Assembly: GCF_011752565.1 (NCBI RefSeq)
Contig: NZ_VWXK01000009.1
Span: 124,001 to 188,000, forward strand
Reading direction: 5' to 3'
Length of the DNA: 64,000 bases
From: Pantoea sp. Ap-967
GTDB lineage: Bacteria > Pseudomonadota > Gammaproteobacteria > Pseudomonadales > Pseudomonadaceae
Part shown: positions 43,794 to 52,236 of the stretch, one piece after another
How the letters are laid out: every line of letters starts with the position of its first letter
How positions within the stretch are numbered: position 1 is the stretch's first letter
The notes under the pieces: model-generated
Seen by the model: the letters and a program-made list of their open reading frames with translations, nothing else
Told to the model about the DNA's origin: nothing
Databases searched by the model: none
Program-made: the position numbers and the translations under genes

Positions 43794-43854
43794 GGGGCCG
43801 ATACCTGCCCTATGGCGTTACACTGCACCACCGATTACCCGCACAAGGACTCCC

Positions 43855-44346
43855 ATGCTCTACATCGTCATGCTCGGCGGCCGCCACCCAAGCGCAAAAA
43901 TCGAAGTGCACGATGTGCTGTTCGCCCACGCAGACTCCCTGGAGCAAGCCTACCCGCAACTGCGCAGCGCCTGGTTCGGCAGTGCCAAAGGGTTGCACAT
44001 CGATGCGTGGATGGAAGTTGCCGGGGTTGATGGCTATCGCGTGGAGTTGCGCCAAGGGCCTGCCCCCACTGGCGCGCCACGCCTGTTCTTCATCAACCTG
44101 GGTGGCTACGAGCCGCAGGTGTTCGGCGAAGCGCACCACTACCTGCTGGTGGTCGCCCGGGACAAAGCCGAGGCGAAGAAGATGGGCAAGCAACGCATGC
44201 AGGCTGGCTGGCTCAAGCCCCACACCGATGCCTTGCTGGAGGTCGACGATTGCCTGGCCATCGACCAGGTCGCCGGGCGCCATGTGCACCTGATCGAGGG
44301 TGACCACCCGCCCCTTGTGGCGCACTGCGATTACCTACTGATCTGA
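43855..44346 (+). CDS. DUF1543 domain-containing protein
   Basis: 163 residues matching the DUF1543 pattern (MLGGRHPSAKIEVHDVLF at the start, and a second half-repeat around FINLGGYEPQVFGEAHHYLLV). Function is unknown. CAAGGACT precedes the ATG at 43855. It follows pncB by 61 bases in the same direction, so cotranscription is possible but a role in NAD metabolism is not indicated. Confidence 0.8.
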   Translation: MLYIVMLGGRHPSAKIEVHDVLFAHADSLEQAYPQLRSAWFGSAKGLHIDAWMEVAGVDGYRVELRQGPAPTGAPRLFFINLGGYEPQVFGEAHHYLLVVARDKAEAKKMGKQRMQAGWLKPHTDALLEVDDCLAIDQVAGRHVHLIEGDHPPLVAHCDYLLI

Positions 44347-44388
44347 ACGGCTTGAAGCCGACTGTTTTCACCCGTTGGCGGTGTGCCT

Positions 44389-44481
44389 GGTAGGAGCGAG
44401 CGCAGCTCGCGATGGGCCGCAAGGCAACCCGCGCATCCTGTGCCGCTGCGCGCCCCATCGCGAGCTACGCTCGCTCCTACC
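44389..44481. repeat. REP pair, class B
   Basis: GGTAGGAGCGAGCGCAGCTC at 44389 faces GAGCTACGCTCGCTCCTAC at 44462-44480 between convergent genes. Confidence 0.85.
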
Positions 44482-44500
44482 GGGTCGGCGTAAAGCCTGC

Positions 44501-44881
44501 TCACGCCCCCTTCGGAGCCATTTCGATGGGGGCGCAGCGCCCATTGGCGCGAACTTTCTCAACTAACCGCGCCCGGTTGATGAACACATTGATTTCGCAA
44601 CTGCCCGAATGCCGAACATCCTCCCAATACTCTGCATGGACGAGCTGGCCACCTTGCGGCCCTGTGTACGTGCCAGCGGCTTCGCGCGAAATGTAATCGC
44701 TTTCGCGTATGTACCTGAGCACGACCAGGTCCTGGTCCGGCGCCACCATGATCTGCCTGGGAACACCGAAGTAGTCGATCAACTCGCCCACTGGGCGACC
44801 TTTCCAGGCACTGGTGGCCTCAAGCGAGGAACAGCCGCTGAGCGTGGCGGCTGCCAACGCCAGCATGAGCAATCGGTTCAT
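44501..44881 (-). CDS. Putative lipoprotein
   Basis: 126 residues. The N-terminus MNRLLMLALAAATLSGCSS is a lipoprotein signal peptide with the lipobox LSGC, so it is anchored after the Cys. The mature part has PVGELIDYFGVPRQIMVAPDQ and three further Cys residues, but no family I recognise; it resembles small SmpA/OmlA-like envelope lipoproteins in size. The ATG at 44881 has AGGG upstream. It follows the exported-protein gene by 24 bases, probably as one operon. Confidence 0.75.
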   Translation of the reverse strand: MNRLLMLALAAATLSGCSSLEATSAWKGRPVGELIDYFGVPRQIMVAPDQDLVVLRYIRESDYISREAAGTYTGPQGGQLVHAEYWEDVRHSGSCEINVFINRARLVEKVRANGRCAPIEMAPKGA

Positions 44882-44905
44882 CACCCCTTCCCTTTCGACG
44901 TTGAA

Positions 44906-45469
44906 TTATTTCGCAGGCATCTGCGCAAAGGCTTCATCGATCTGCTGCATGATGGTCGCCTTGAGCGCCTCACGATTCAGGGCCCGGAACAGCTCCGGCC
45001 CTGCCTTGGCCATTTGTGAGGCGGGCATTGCACCCAGGTGCTGCATTTTCTTGGCCTGGCGCTCGGTTGGGCGACACACGAAGTCTCGGCTTTGCACCAG
45101 CCAAGCCTCGGGTTTGGTCTGCCACTGGCTGGAAAACTTTGCCGGGCGCAGTTCGTTGAACACGCTTCGATAATCCTGCGCACCCATGATCCGCGCGCGG
45201 TTCTTCGCGCAATCGATTTCAACGTCGTAAGCCGTAAAGGTGGGTGTGCCGGGCGCTTCGTTGAACTGATAGACGCCCAGCGATTTCGCCCCACCCGGGC
45301 GCGCATAGATATTGTTGGCATCACCATCGGCGATGAATGCCTGGTTCGTACCTAGGCTGCCCTGGTGGTGAATGATCCAGAAATCGCCAGTCGGCACATC
45401 ACTTGCCTGAACCGTAAAGGTGCAGCAGAGCAGTGCCGCCGGCATCAAACGCCTTGCGCGAAAAACCAT
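44906..45469 (-). CDS. Exported hypothetical protein
   Basis: 187 residues. The N-terminus (MVFRARRLMPAALLCCTFTVQASD) is a signal peptide. The mature part has DFWIIHHQGSLGTNQAFI and a Cys at ALDVEIDCAKNRAR-type position; a KKMQHLGAMPASQ segment is near the C-terminus. I do not recognise a family. It is probably periplasmic and paired with the lipoprotein downstream. The start at 45469 has AAGGA upstream. Confidence 0.65.
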   Translation of the reverse strand: MVFRARRLMPAALLCCTFTVQASDVPTGDFWIIHHQGSLGTNQAFIADGDANNIYARPGGAKSLGVYQFNEAPGTPTFTAYDVEIDCAKNRARIMGAQDYRSVFNELRPAKFSSQWQTKPEAWLVQSRDFVCRPTERQAKKMQHLGAMPASQMAKAGPELFRALNREALKATIMQQIDEAFAQMPAK

Positions 45470-45671
45470 GGTCGGCCAGTCCTTTGCCAGGGTCCTGATA
45501 GCTTCGGTGCAGTGCACCCAGTAGGAAAACCATGGAATTTAGTGGCCTGGGTGCGCAGGGTCAATCGGCATGGGCCAGGGCCCGCACACGTTCAGTTCGG
45601 TCGTTTGCCTGAAAGGCCTTAACTGCAAGGGGTGCAGCAAACAAGGCATTGTGCCACCTCGTACATCTGCA

Positions 45672-46406
45672 CTAGTAGCCTGGCTCCGTACAACGGCTCT
45701 GAACGTTCGTTAACGGATACAACCCCTCATCAAACTGCTCCAACCGCGGAAACTGCATCGGCGCATCATCCGGCAACTGCTCCAGGCGTTGCTGATAACT
45801 GCGCAGAAAACCCTGGCGTGCCTCATCGCTGATATACGGCACATGCCAGGCCACGAACGGCTCCAATACTTCGAAACCGACATAGGCCAAGGTCCCACGC
45901 AAAATTGGCCGCAGCATATCCTCCAGCGGCCCATGGATCGCCCCTTCGCCAAACATGTGCTCGCGCCCGCCAATGGTTACCGTCACCAGCGCCCGCTTGC
46001 CAGCCAGGCCGCCCTGGTCGTAGAAACGCTTGCCGCCGTAGCACACCCCGGACACCAGCACCCGGTCGATCCAGCCCTTGAGCATCGCCGGGGCCGAGAA
46101 CCAGAAGATCGGGAAGTTCAGCACCAGCAGGTCCGCCCACAGCAGCTTGTCCAACTCCTGCTGGATATCCGCCGCAATGGAGCCCCCCTTCACCCCCAAG
46201 CGCTGCTCCAGCGCATACACCAGGTATTCCGGGTTTTCCCGGTGGCTGAAGTCATCGGCGCTGGCCACCGGGTTCCAGCCCATGGCGTACAGGTCGCTCA
46301 CCTGCACCTGGTGGCCCTGGGCACGGAAGGTCGCTGCCGCCTGGTCGCGCAGGGCGGCGGTGAAGGAACGTGGCTCGGGGTGGGCGTGAACGATCAGGAC
46401 ATTCAT
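45672..46406 (-). CDS. NAD(P)H-dependent (quinone-type) oxidoreductase
   Basis: 244 residues with a flavodoxin-like fold of the NQO1/MdaB/KefF group. MNVLIVHAHPEPRSFTAAL opens the first strand, NFPIFWFSAPAMLKGWIDRVL (about 99-119) is the flavin-proximal signature, and TIGGREHMF follows. It probably reduces quinones or similar compounds with two electrons. GAGGATC precedes the ATG and the gene starts nine bases after the ABC ATPase stop, so it is the last gene of that operon. Confidence 0.85.
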   Translation of the reverse strand: MNVLIVHAHPEPRSFTAALRDQAAATFRAQGHQVQVSDLYAMGWNPVASADDFSHRENPEYLVYALEQRLGVKGGSIAADIQQELDKLLWADLLVLNFPIFWFSAPAMLKGWIDRVLVSGVCYGGKRFYDQGGLAGKRALVTVTIGGREHMFGEGAIHGPLEDMLRPILRGTLAYVGFEVLEPFVAWHVPYISDEARQGFLRSYQQRLEQLPDDAPMQFPRLEQFDEGLYPLTNVQSRCTEPGY

Positions 46407-46415
46407 GGTTGATCC

Positions 46416-48050
46416 TCAAACAGTGGGCAAAGGGGACGTGGCCTTGCGCTCGGCCAACAGGCGGTCGAGCCAGTCCGGGTCCATTTCCGGCTCGCAGGAA
46501 AACAACAACCCGGTGTAGTCGCGGTGCGGCGGCTGGAAAATCGCCTCGCGGCTGCCGTGGTCAACCACTCGCCCGCGCTGCATCACCAGCACCTGGTCGG
46601 CGATTGCACGCACGGTGGCCACGTCGTGGGTGATGAACAGGTAGGCCACGCCCAGCTCGCGCTGGATCCGGTCGAGCAGCTTCAGCACGCCCTCGGCCAC
46701 CAGCTGGTCCAGGGCCGAGGTCACCTCGTCGCAAATGATCAGTTGCGGCTCGGCAGCCAACGCACGGGCGATGCAGATTCGCTGCTTCTGCCCGCCCGAC
46801 AGTTCGCGGGGCAAGCGGTCCATGTAGGTGGCCGGGTCCAGATCGATCATCCGCAACAGCTCGGCGACCCGCTCGCGCAAGGCCTTGCCTTTGAGGCCCA
46901 GGTAAAAAGCCAGCGGCCGGCCGATGATGTCGACGATGCGTTGCCTGGGATTGAGCGCCGTGTCGGGGATCTGGTAGATCATCTGGATGCGCCGCAGCTG
47001 TTCCTTACTGCGCCGGCGGTAATCGCCAGGCAGGGCTTCACCGTCGTACAGCAACGCGCCGCTGGTGGCCGGCAGCAGGCCACTGATCAGGCGCGCCGTG
47101 GTGCTCTTGCCGCTGCCCGACTCACCGATTACCGCCAGTGTCTGGCCGCGGTACAACTTCAGCGAAACGTCGTGCAGTACCGGCTGCTGACCGTAGCTGG
47201 CGTTGGCGTTGCGCACCTCCAGCAACGGCTTTTGCGCCACCGGGCAGGCCTTGGCCGAGGTGTGGAAATTGCGCACGGCCCACAGCGACTGGGTGTAGGC
47301 CTGCTGCGGTGCACTGAGCATGTGGCGGGTCTGCGCCTCTTCCACCAGGCTGCCGTGGCGCAGCACCATGATACGGTCGGCCATCTGCGCCACCACCGCC
47401 AGGTCATGGCTGATGTACAGCGCGGCGCTGCCGAAGGTTTTCACCGCATCGCGGATCGCCGCCAGCACCTCGATCTGGGTGGTGACATCCAGCGCCGTGG
47501 TCGGCTCGTCGAAAATGATCAGGTCCGGGTGGCAGGCCATGGCCATGGCGGTCATCACCCGCTGCAACTGCCCGCCGGAAAGCTGGTGCGGGTAACGCTG
47601 GCCGATATGCTCAGGGTCGGGTAGGCGCAGCAGGCGGTACAGCGCCACCGCCTCGGCCTCGGCCGTGGCACGGTCCTGGCCGCCGTTGATCACCGCGGTT
47701 TCCACATGTTGGTCGATCAGCCGGTGCGCCGGGTTGAACGAGGCGGCGGCACTCTGCGCCACATAGGCGATGCGCAGCCCGCGCAGTTTGCGCAGGGCCT
47801 CGGCGCTGCAATCAAGCAACTGCAAGCCATCGAAACACACGCTGCCGCCGGTGATCCGGCAGCCGTCGCGCACGTAGCCCATGGCAGCCAGGCCCAGGGT
47901 CGACTTGCCAGCACCGGACTCACCGATCAGGCCCAGCACCTCGCCGCGCCGAAGGGTCAGGTCGATGCCCTTGATCAGCGGGTGCCAGGCACCGTCATGA
48001 TGGCCTTCGATGTGCAGGCCGCGGATTTGCAGCAGGGTATCGGCGTTCAT
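46416..48050 (-). CDS. Dual-domain ABC ATPase (peptide/nickel type)
   Basis: 544 residues with two nucleotide-binding halves: Walker A GESGAGKST near residue 43 and GESGSGKST near residue 315, with signatures LSGGQLQR and LSGGQKQR. This is the fused DppD-DppF layout. The start at 48050 has AAGGAG eight bases upstream, overlapping the end of the permease gene. It powers the importer encoded upstream. The fusion is common in Pseudomonas peptide-type importers. Confidence 0.85.
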   Translation of the reverse strand: MNADTLLQIRGLHIEGHHDGAWHPLIKGIDLTLRRGEVLGLIGESGAGKSTLGLAAMGYVRDGCRITGGSVCFDGLQLLDCSAEALRKLRGLRIAYVAQSAAASFNPAHRLIDQHVETAVINGGQDRATAEAEAVALYRLLRLPDPEHIGQRYPHQLSGGQLQRVMTAMAMACHPDLIIFDEPTTALDVTTQIEVLAAIRDAVKTFGSAALYISHDLAVVAQMADRIMVLRHGSLVEEAQTRHMLSAPQQAYTQSLWAVRNFHTSAKACPVAQKPLLEVRNANASYGQQPVLHDVSLKLYRGQTLAVIGESGSGKSTTARLISGLLPATSGALLYDGEALPGDYRRRSKEQLRRIQMIYQIPDTALNPRQRIVDIIGRPLAFYLGLKGKALRERVAELLRMIDLDPATYMDRLPRELSGGQKQRICIARALAAEPQLIICDEVTSALDQLVAEGVLKLLDRIQRELGVAYLFITHDVATVRAIADQVLVMQRGRVVDHGSREAIFQPPHRDYTGLLFSCEPEMDPDWLDRLLAERKATSPLPTV

Positions 48051-48052
48051 GT

Positions 48053-48880
48053 TCAGCACTCCTTCAGACCACTGGACAGGTGCAGCACCCAATCGACGAC
48101 GAAGTTCACGCTCACCGTGATCAACGCCACGGCCAGGGCCGGCAGCAACGGGCTGATGTCACCGAAGGTGATCAGCACCGCGTTATCGCGCACCATGCTG
48201 CCCCAGTCGGCGGTGGGCGGCTGGATGCCCAGGCCAAGGAACGACAGGGCGCTGATGAACAGGAAGACGAAGCAAAAGCGCAGGCCGAACTCGGCAATCA
48301 GCGGCGCTGCGGCATTGGGCAACACCTCGCGGGTGACCAGCCACCACAGCCCCTCCCCGCGCAACCGCGCGGCCTCCACGTAGTCCTGCACCACCACGGT
48401 CATCGCCACGGCGCGTGACAGGCGGAATACCCGGGTGGCATCGAGCAGCGCGATCACCAGCACCAGCGAGGTGGCCGTGGTGCCGACCACGCTGAGGATC
48501 AGCAAGGCGAAGATCAGCTGCGGAATGGCCATCAGGATGTCCACCAGCCGTGACAGGCCCTGGTCGACCCAGCCGCCCTTGAGCGCGGCAACCAGGCCGC
48601 ACAGGCCGCCCAGCAGGAACGCAAGGCTAGTGGTCAGGAAGGCGATGCCAAGGGTGTTGCGGGCGCCGTACAACAGGCGGCTGAAGGTGTCGCGCCCGAG
48701 GTTGTCGGTGCCCAGCAGGAACTGCGGGCTCCAGGGTGCGAAGCCCTCGCCCACCACCTGGGTTTCGCCATACGGCGCCAGCAGCGGTGCGAACAGCGCC
48801 ACGCCGATGTAGGCAACGATCACCAGCAGGCCGAACTTCGCGCTCAGGGGCGCGCGCAGCAGCGGTGCGATCAGCTTCAT
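48053..48880 (-). CDS. ABC transporter permease (DppC type)
   Basis: 275 residues, about six membrane helices. An OppC-type N-terminus (APLSAKFGLLVIVAYIGVALF), the GTDNLGRDTFSRLLYGAR signature (57-74) and a C-terminal LGLGIQPPTADWGSMV element are typical of dipeptide/nickel importers. It lies three bases before the ATPase start and three bases after the upstream permease, so all are coupled. Confidence 0.85.
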   Translation of the reverse strand: MKLIAPLLRAPLSAKFGLLVIVAYIGVALFAPLLAPYGETQVVGEGFAPWSPQFLLGTDNLGRDTFSRLLYGARNTLGIAFLTTSLAFLLGGLCGLVAALKGGWVDQGLSRLVDILMAIPQLIFALLILSVVGTTATSLVLVIALLDATRVFRLSRAVAMTVVVQDYVEAARLRGEGLWWLVTREVLPNAAAPLIAEFGLRFCFVFLFISALSFLGLGIQPPTADWGSMVRDNAVLITFGDISPLLPALAVALITVSVNFVVDWVLHLSSGLKEC

Positions 48881-48883
48881 GGT

Positions 48884-49843
48884 CTACCCCTTTGGATGCA
48901 TCAGGCGTGGGTTGCTGGCGATCGACAGCACGTCGGCGCCGGTATTGAGCAGGATGTAGGTGCCGGCGAAAATCAGGCTGCAGGCCTGCACCACCGGAAT
49001 GTCGCGCTTGGCCACCGAGTCCACCAGCAGCTGGCCCAGCCCCGGGTAGACGAACACCACTTCCACCACCACCACGCCCACCACCAGGTAGGCCAGGTTC
49101 AGCGCCACCACGTTGACGATTGGCGCCAGGGCATTGGGCAAGGCGTGCTTGAAGATGATCCGCGCAGGTGACACGCCCTTGAGCCTGGCCATTTCGATGT
49201 AGGGGCTGGCCAACAGGTTAATCAGCGCGGCACGGGTCATGCGCATCATCTGCGCGATCACCACCAGGCTCAGGGTGGCTACCGGCAGCACCGAAACCTC
49301 CAGTACGTCAGCCAGCGAGGCGTCGGTGGGCAGGCTGGAAATGCCTGGCAGCCAGGCCAGCTTCACGGCGAACACCAGAATCAGCAGGTAGGCCACGAAG
49401 AACTCGGGGAACGATACCGCGCTCAGCGCGCCGGTGTTGAGCAGGCGGTCGAACCAGCTGTTGCGGTACAACGCCGCGAGCATGCCCAGCAGCAACGCCA
49501 GCGGCACCGAGAACAGCGCCGCCAGCAGGGCCAGGCTGAAGGTATTGCCCAACCGCGCGCCCACCAGTTCGGCAATCGGCCGCTGGTTGGCCAGCGACAC
49601 CCCAAGGTCACCGTGCAGCAGGCGCCAGGCCCACTGCACGAAGCGTTGCAACGGCGACAGGTCCAGCCCCAGCTGGGTGCGCAGGGCCGCGACGGTTTCC
49701 GGGGTGGCCGACTGGCCGAGCATGGCCTGGGCGATGTCCCCTGGCAGCATGCCCACTGCCAGGAAAATCACCACCGAGACCGCAAACAGCGACAACAGGC
49801 CCAGGGCCAGGCGCTGCACAAGCAGTTTGCCAAGCATGTTCAC
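48884..49843 (-). CDS. ABC transporter permease (DppB type)
   Basis: 319 residues, about six membrane helices. The N-terminal LLVQRLALGLLSLFAVSVVIF and the C-terminal region with RARALPNALAPIVNVVALNL-like segments and VEVVFVYPGLGQLLVDSVAKRD are typical of DppB/OppB. It sits between the binding protein and DppC, in the standard order of the family. Confidence 0.85.
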   Translation of the reverse strand: MNMLGKLLVQRLALGLLSLFAVSVVIFLAVGMLPGDIAQAMLGQSATPETVAALRTQLGLDLSPLQRFVQWAWRLLHGDLGVSLANQRPIAELVGARLGNTFSLALLAALFSVPLALLLGMLAALYRNSWFDRLLNTGALSAVSFPEFFVAYLLILVFAVKLAWLPGISSLPTDASLADVLEVSVLPVATLSLVVIAQMMRMTRAALINLLASPYIEMARLKGVSPARIIFKHALPNALAPIVNVVALNLAYLVVGVVVVEVVFVYPGLGQLLVDSVAKRDIPVVQACSLIFAGTYILLNTGADVLSIASNPRLMHPKG

Positions 49844-49896
49844 CGTAGATGTCCTCGAATGAAAAGGGAGCGTTCAACCCTGCAAGCGCCGACGGC

Positions 49897-51498
49897 TCAG
49901 GCTTGCCACCAGCGCTCGATCACCCGCAGGCCGTCCAGCTCGCCGTAGGGGGCGGTCTGCGGGCCGTGGGCCACGCGGCTGGAGCGGGCGGCAACGGAGC
50001 TGGCGAACAGCGGCACGATCGCCCCGCCGTCGTCGCGGCACAGGGCCTGCATCTCGTTGTACATCTCGCGGCGCAGCGGCTCGTTCATCTCGCCGCGGGC
50101 GGCGTTGAGCAACTGGTTGAAACGCGGGTTGTCCCAGTGGGTTTCATTCCATGCCGCGCCCTTGGCGTAACCGATACTGAACATGCGGTCGGCGGTGAGG
50201 CTTGAGTACCAGAACGAGGTGGTGAACGGCTGTTTCATCCACACGTTGGTGAAAAAGCCATCGGCGGGCTCGCGCACCACGTCGATGTCGATGCCGGCCT
50301 GGCGGGCCTGCTCCTTGAACAACACGGCAGCGTCCACGGCGCCGCTGTAGGCTGCGTCGGAGGCCTGCAGGCGTACCTTGAGGCTGTCCATGCCGGCCTG
50401 GCGCAAGTAGAAACGGGACTTGTCCGGGTCGTAGAGACGCTGCTCCAGGGCCGGGTTGATGAAGCGGTTGCCCGGTTGCAGCGGGTGGTCATTGCCAACC
50501 TGGCCATAGCCGTACAGCACCGAGGCCAGCAGGGCCTGGCGGTCGACCGCGTGCTTGAGCGCCAGGCGCACGTTGTTGTCGGCGAACTGCGGGCTGTTGC
50601 AGGCCATCGGGAAGGTGTAGTGCTGGGCGCCCTTGGTTTCCTCGATCACCAGTTTCGGGTTGCGCTTGAGCAGGGCCACGGTCTTGAGGTCGACCTTGTT
50701 GATCACATCGACCTTGTCGGTGACCAGGGCGTTGACCCGCGCCGCGCCATCGGCAATGGCGATCAGCTCGGCGCTGGCAAAGTGCGCCCTGCCCGGTTTC
50801 CAGTAGTCCGGGCTGCGCTCAAGGTCCATGCGCACGCCCGGCTCGAAACCCTTGATGCGGTAACCACCTGTGCCCACCCCGGCCTGCCAGTCGGCCAGGC
50901 CATCCTTGGCGGGCATGATTACCAGGTGGTAGTCGGCCACCACGTAGGCGAAGTCGGCATTGCCCGAGTGCAGTTCGAACACCACGGTGTCCGGCGCGCT
51001 GGCGTATACCTTGGCGACATCGCCCAGCACGGTCTTGGCCGCGGAGGTGGACTTCTCGCCCAGGTGATGCTGGATCGAGGCAACCACGTCCTCTGCAACC
51101 AGCGGCTTGCCATTGTGGAACGTTACGCCCGGGCGCAGCTTGAACGTCCAGGTTTTCGCCTCCGGGCTGGATTCCCAGTGCTCGGCCAGTTCAGGGATGG
51201 CGGTGCCGTCCACGGCAATTTCGGTGAGGGTGTTGTACACCGCCGAGAAGCCGATGAAGGTGAAGGTGTCGACCCAGGAACCTGGGTCTTTCGAGTCACT
51301 GGTGCTCCCCCCTGCCAGGCCCAGGCGCAGGGTGCCGCCGGGCTTGGGCGTGGCCTCGTCGGCGTGGCTGCGCAGCGGCAGGCCGAAGGCGAAGGCCCCG
51401 GCGATGGCCGCCGCGCCAGCGCTGAACCTGAGGAAATCTCGGCGCGGCAGGCTGCCTGCGGGAAAGGCGTGCGGATTGTTCTTGTTGTTATCGCTCAT
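49897..51498 (-). CDS. ABC transporter substrate-binding protein (family 5) with Tat signal
   Basis: 533 residues. LPRRDFLRFSAGAAAIAGAF (18-37) is a twin-arginine signal, so it is exported folded. The mature part is a family-5 solute-binding protein (WESSPEAKTWTFKLRPGVTFHNGKPL region, then VRLALKHAVDRQALL). It binds a peptide-like, metal-complex or other oligomeric substrate that cannot be named. It heads a leftward operon with permeases, fused ATPase and oxidoreductase and is divergent from the Rrf2-type regulator. Confidence 0.85.
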   Translation of the reverse strand: MSDNNKNNPHAFPAGSLPRRDFLRFSAGAAAIAGAFAFGLPLRSHADEATPKPGGTLRLGLAGGSTSDSKDPGSWVDTFTFIGFSAVYNTLTEIAVDGTAIPELAEHWESSPEAKTWTFKLRPGVTFHNGKPLVAEDVVASIQHHLGEKSTSAAKTVLGDVAKVYASAPDTVVFELHSGNADFAYVVADYHLVIMPAKDGLADWQAGVGTGGYRIKGFEPGVRMDLERSPDYWKPGRAHFASAELIAIADGAARVNALVTDKVDVINKVDLKTVALLKRNPKLVIEETKGAQHYTFPMACNSPQFADNNVRLALKHAVDRQALLASVLYGYGQVGNDHPLQPGNRFINPALEQRLYDPDKSRFYLRQAGMDSLKVRLQASDAAYSGAVDAAVLFKEQARQAGIDIDVVREPADGFFTNVWMKQPFTTSFWYSSLTADRMFSIGYAKGAAWNETHWDNPRFNQLLNAARGEMNEPLRREMYNEMQALCRDDGGAIVPLFASSVAARSSRVAHGPQTAPYGELDGLRVIERWWQA

Positions 51499-51576
51499 GG
51501 CAGTTGCCCCTGTTGAACCGCAAGGAATTGTTGTTCGGTCAAAGCGGATTGCGTAGAAGCTGTGTATTATTTGTAA

Positions 51577-51591
51577 TTGTTACCGTAACAA
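51577..51591. promoter_or_regulatory. Perfect palindrome TTGTTAC-C-GTAACAA, candidate Rrf2 operator
   Basis: A 7-1-7 perfect palindrome between the divergent binding-protein gene and the Rrf2-type regulator, 79 and 94 bases from their starts. Wider AT-rich flanks (ATTTGTAA / AAATACAT) extend partial symmetry. It is the strongest operator candidate for this regulator. Confidence 0.6.
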
Positions 51592-51684
51592 ATACATTAG
51601 CGCGTGGACAAGCTGATTTCCAGCGCCCGCTAACGTGCTTTGGCAACCGTGTACTATCTACGCTTTCGCAGGGAGCATTGCCCC

Positions 51685-52140
51685 ATGAGCCAGTCGACCC
51701 GGCTGATCACCGCTTCGTACATCCTTTCCTTCGTGGCTGCCAATGCGCCGCAGAAGCTGCGCACCGAAACCATCGCCAAATGGGTCAAGGTGCACCCTAC
51801 CCGGGTGCGCTCGATGGTGTCGCAGATGGTCAAGGCCAATATTCTGATGTCGTACCGCGGCGCCCAGGGCGGCGTGACCCTGGCCCGCCCGCCGCAGCAG
51901 ATTACCTTGCGCGAGGTGTATGACGCGGTGCAGGAAAGTTCGCTGATCGCCGAGAAGATCGACAACCCGTTCGCGGGGCTGGAAGACCATTGCAAGGTGT
52001 ACGAGGTGTTCACCCGGCTGTTCGCGATGCTGGAGCAGAACATGCGCCTGGACCTGGGTACGATCACGGCGGATCAGTTATTCGTGGCGTTCGATACGCC
52101 CAAGGAACAATGCCCGCAAACGCGCCGCAATCCTTTGTAG
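51685..52140 (+). CDS. Rrf2-family transcriptional regulator
   Basis: 151 residues. Winged helix residues 1-80 (STRLITASYILSFVAANAPQ, IAKWVKVHPTRVRSMVSQMVKANIL, then YRGAQGGVTLARP). It has only two later cysteines (DHCKVYE and EQCPQT), so an IscR-like Fe-S cluster is unlikely. CAGGGAG is 10 bases before the ATG. It likely represses the divergent importer operon, using the palindrome at 51577. Its TAG stop falls inside the first bases of a REP element. Confidence 0.82.
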   Translation: MSQSTRLITASYILSFVAANAPQKLRTETIAKWVKVHPTRVRSMVSQMVKANILMSYRGAQGGVTLARPPQQITLREVYDAVQESSLIAEKIDNPFAGLEDHCKVYEVFTRLFAMLEQNMRLDLGTITADQLFVAFDTPKEQCPQTRRNPL

Positions 52141-52220
52141 GAGCGGGCTTGCCCCGCGAACACCGGCGAAGCCGATGCCACGCACCGCGGTGCTTGCTTC
52201 GCGGGTCAAGCCCGCTCCAA
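52136..52220. repeat. REP pair, class A, joined to a coding end
   Basis: GTAGGAGCGGGCTTGCCCCG starts at 52137, so the TAG stop of the Rrf2 gene is part of the element. The partner unit GCGGGTCAAGCCCGCTCC ends at 52219. Confidence 0.85.
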
Positions 52221-52236
52221 CAGAACTCGCCACGCC

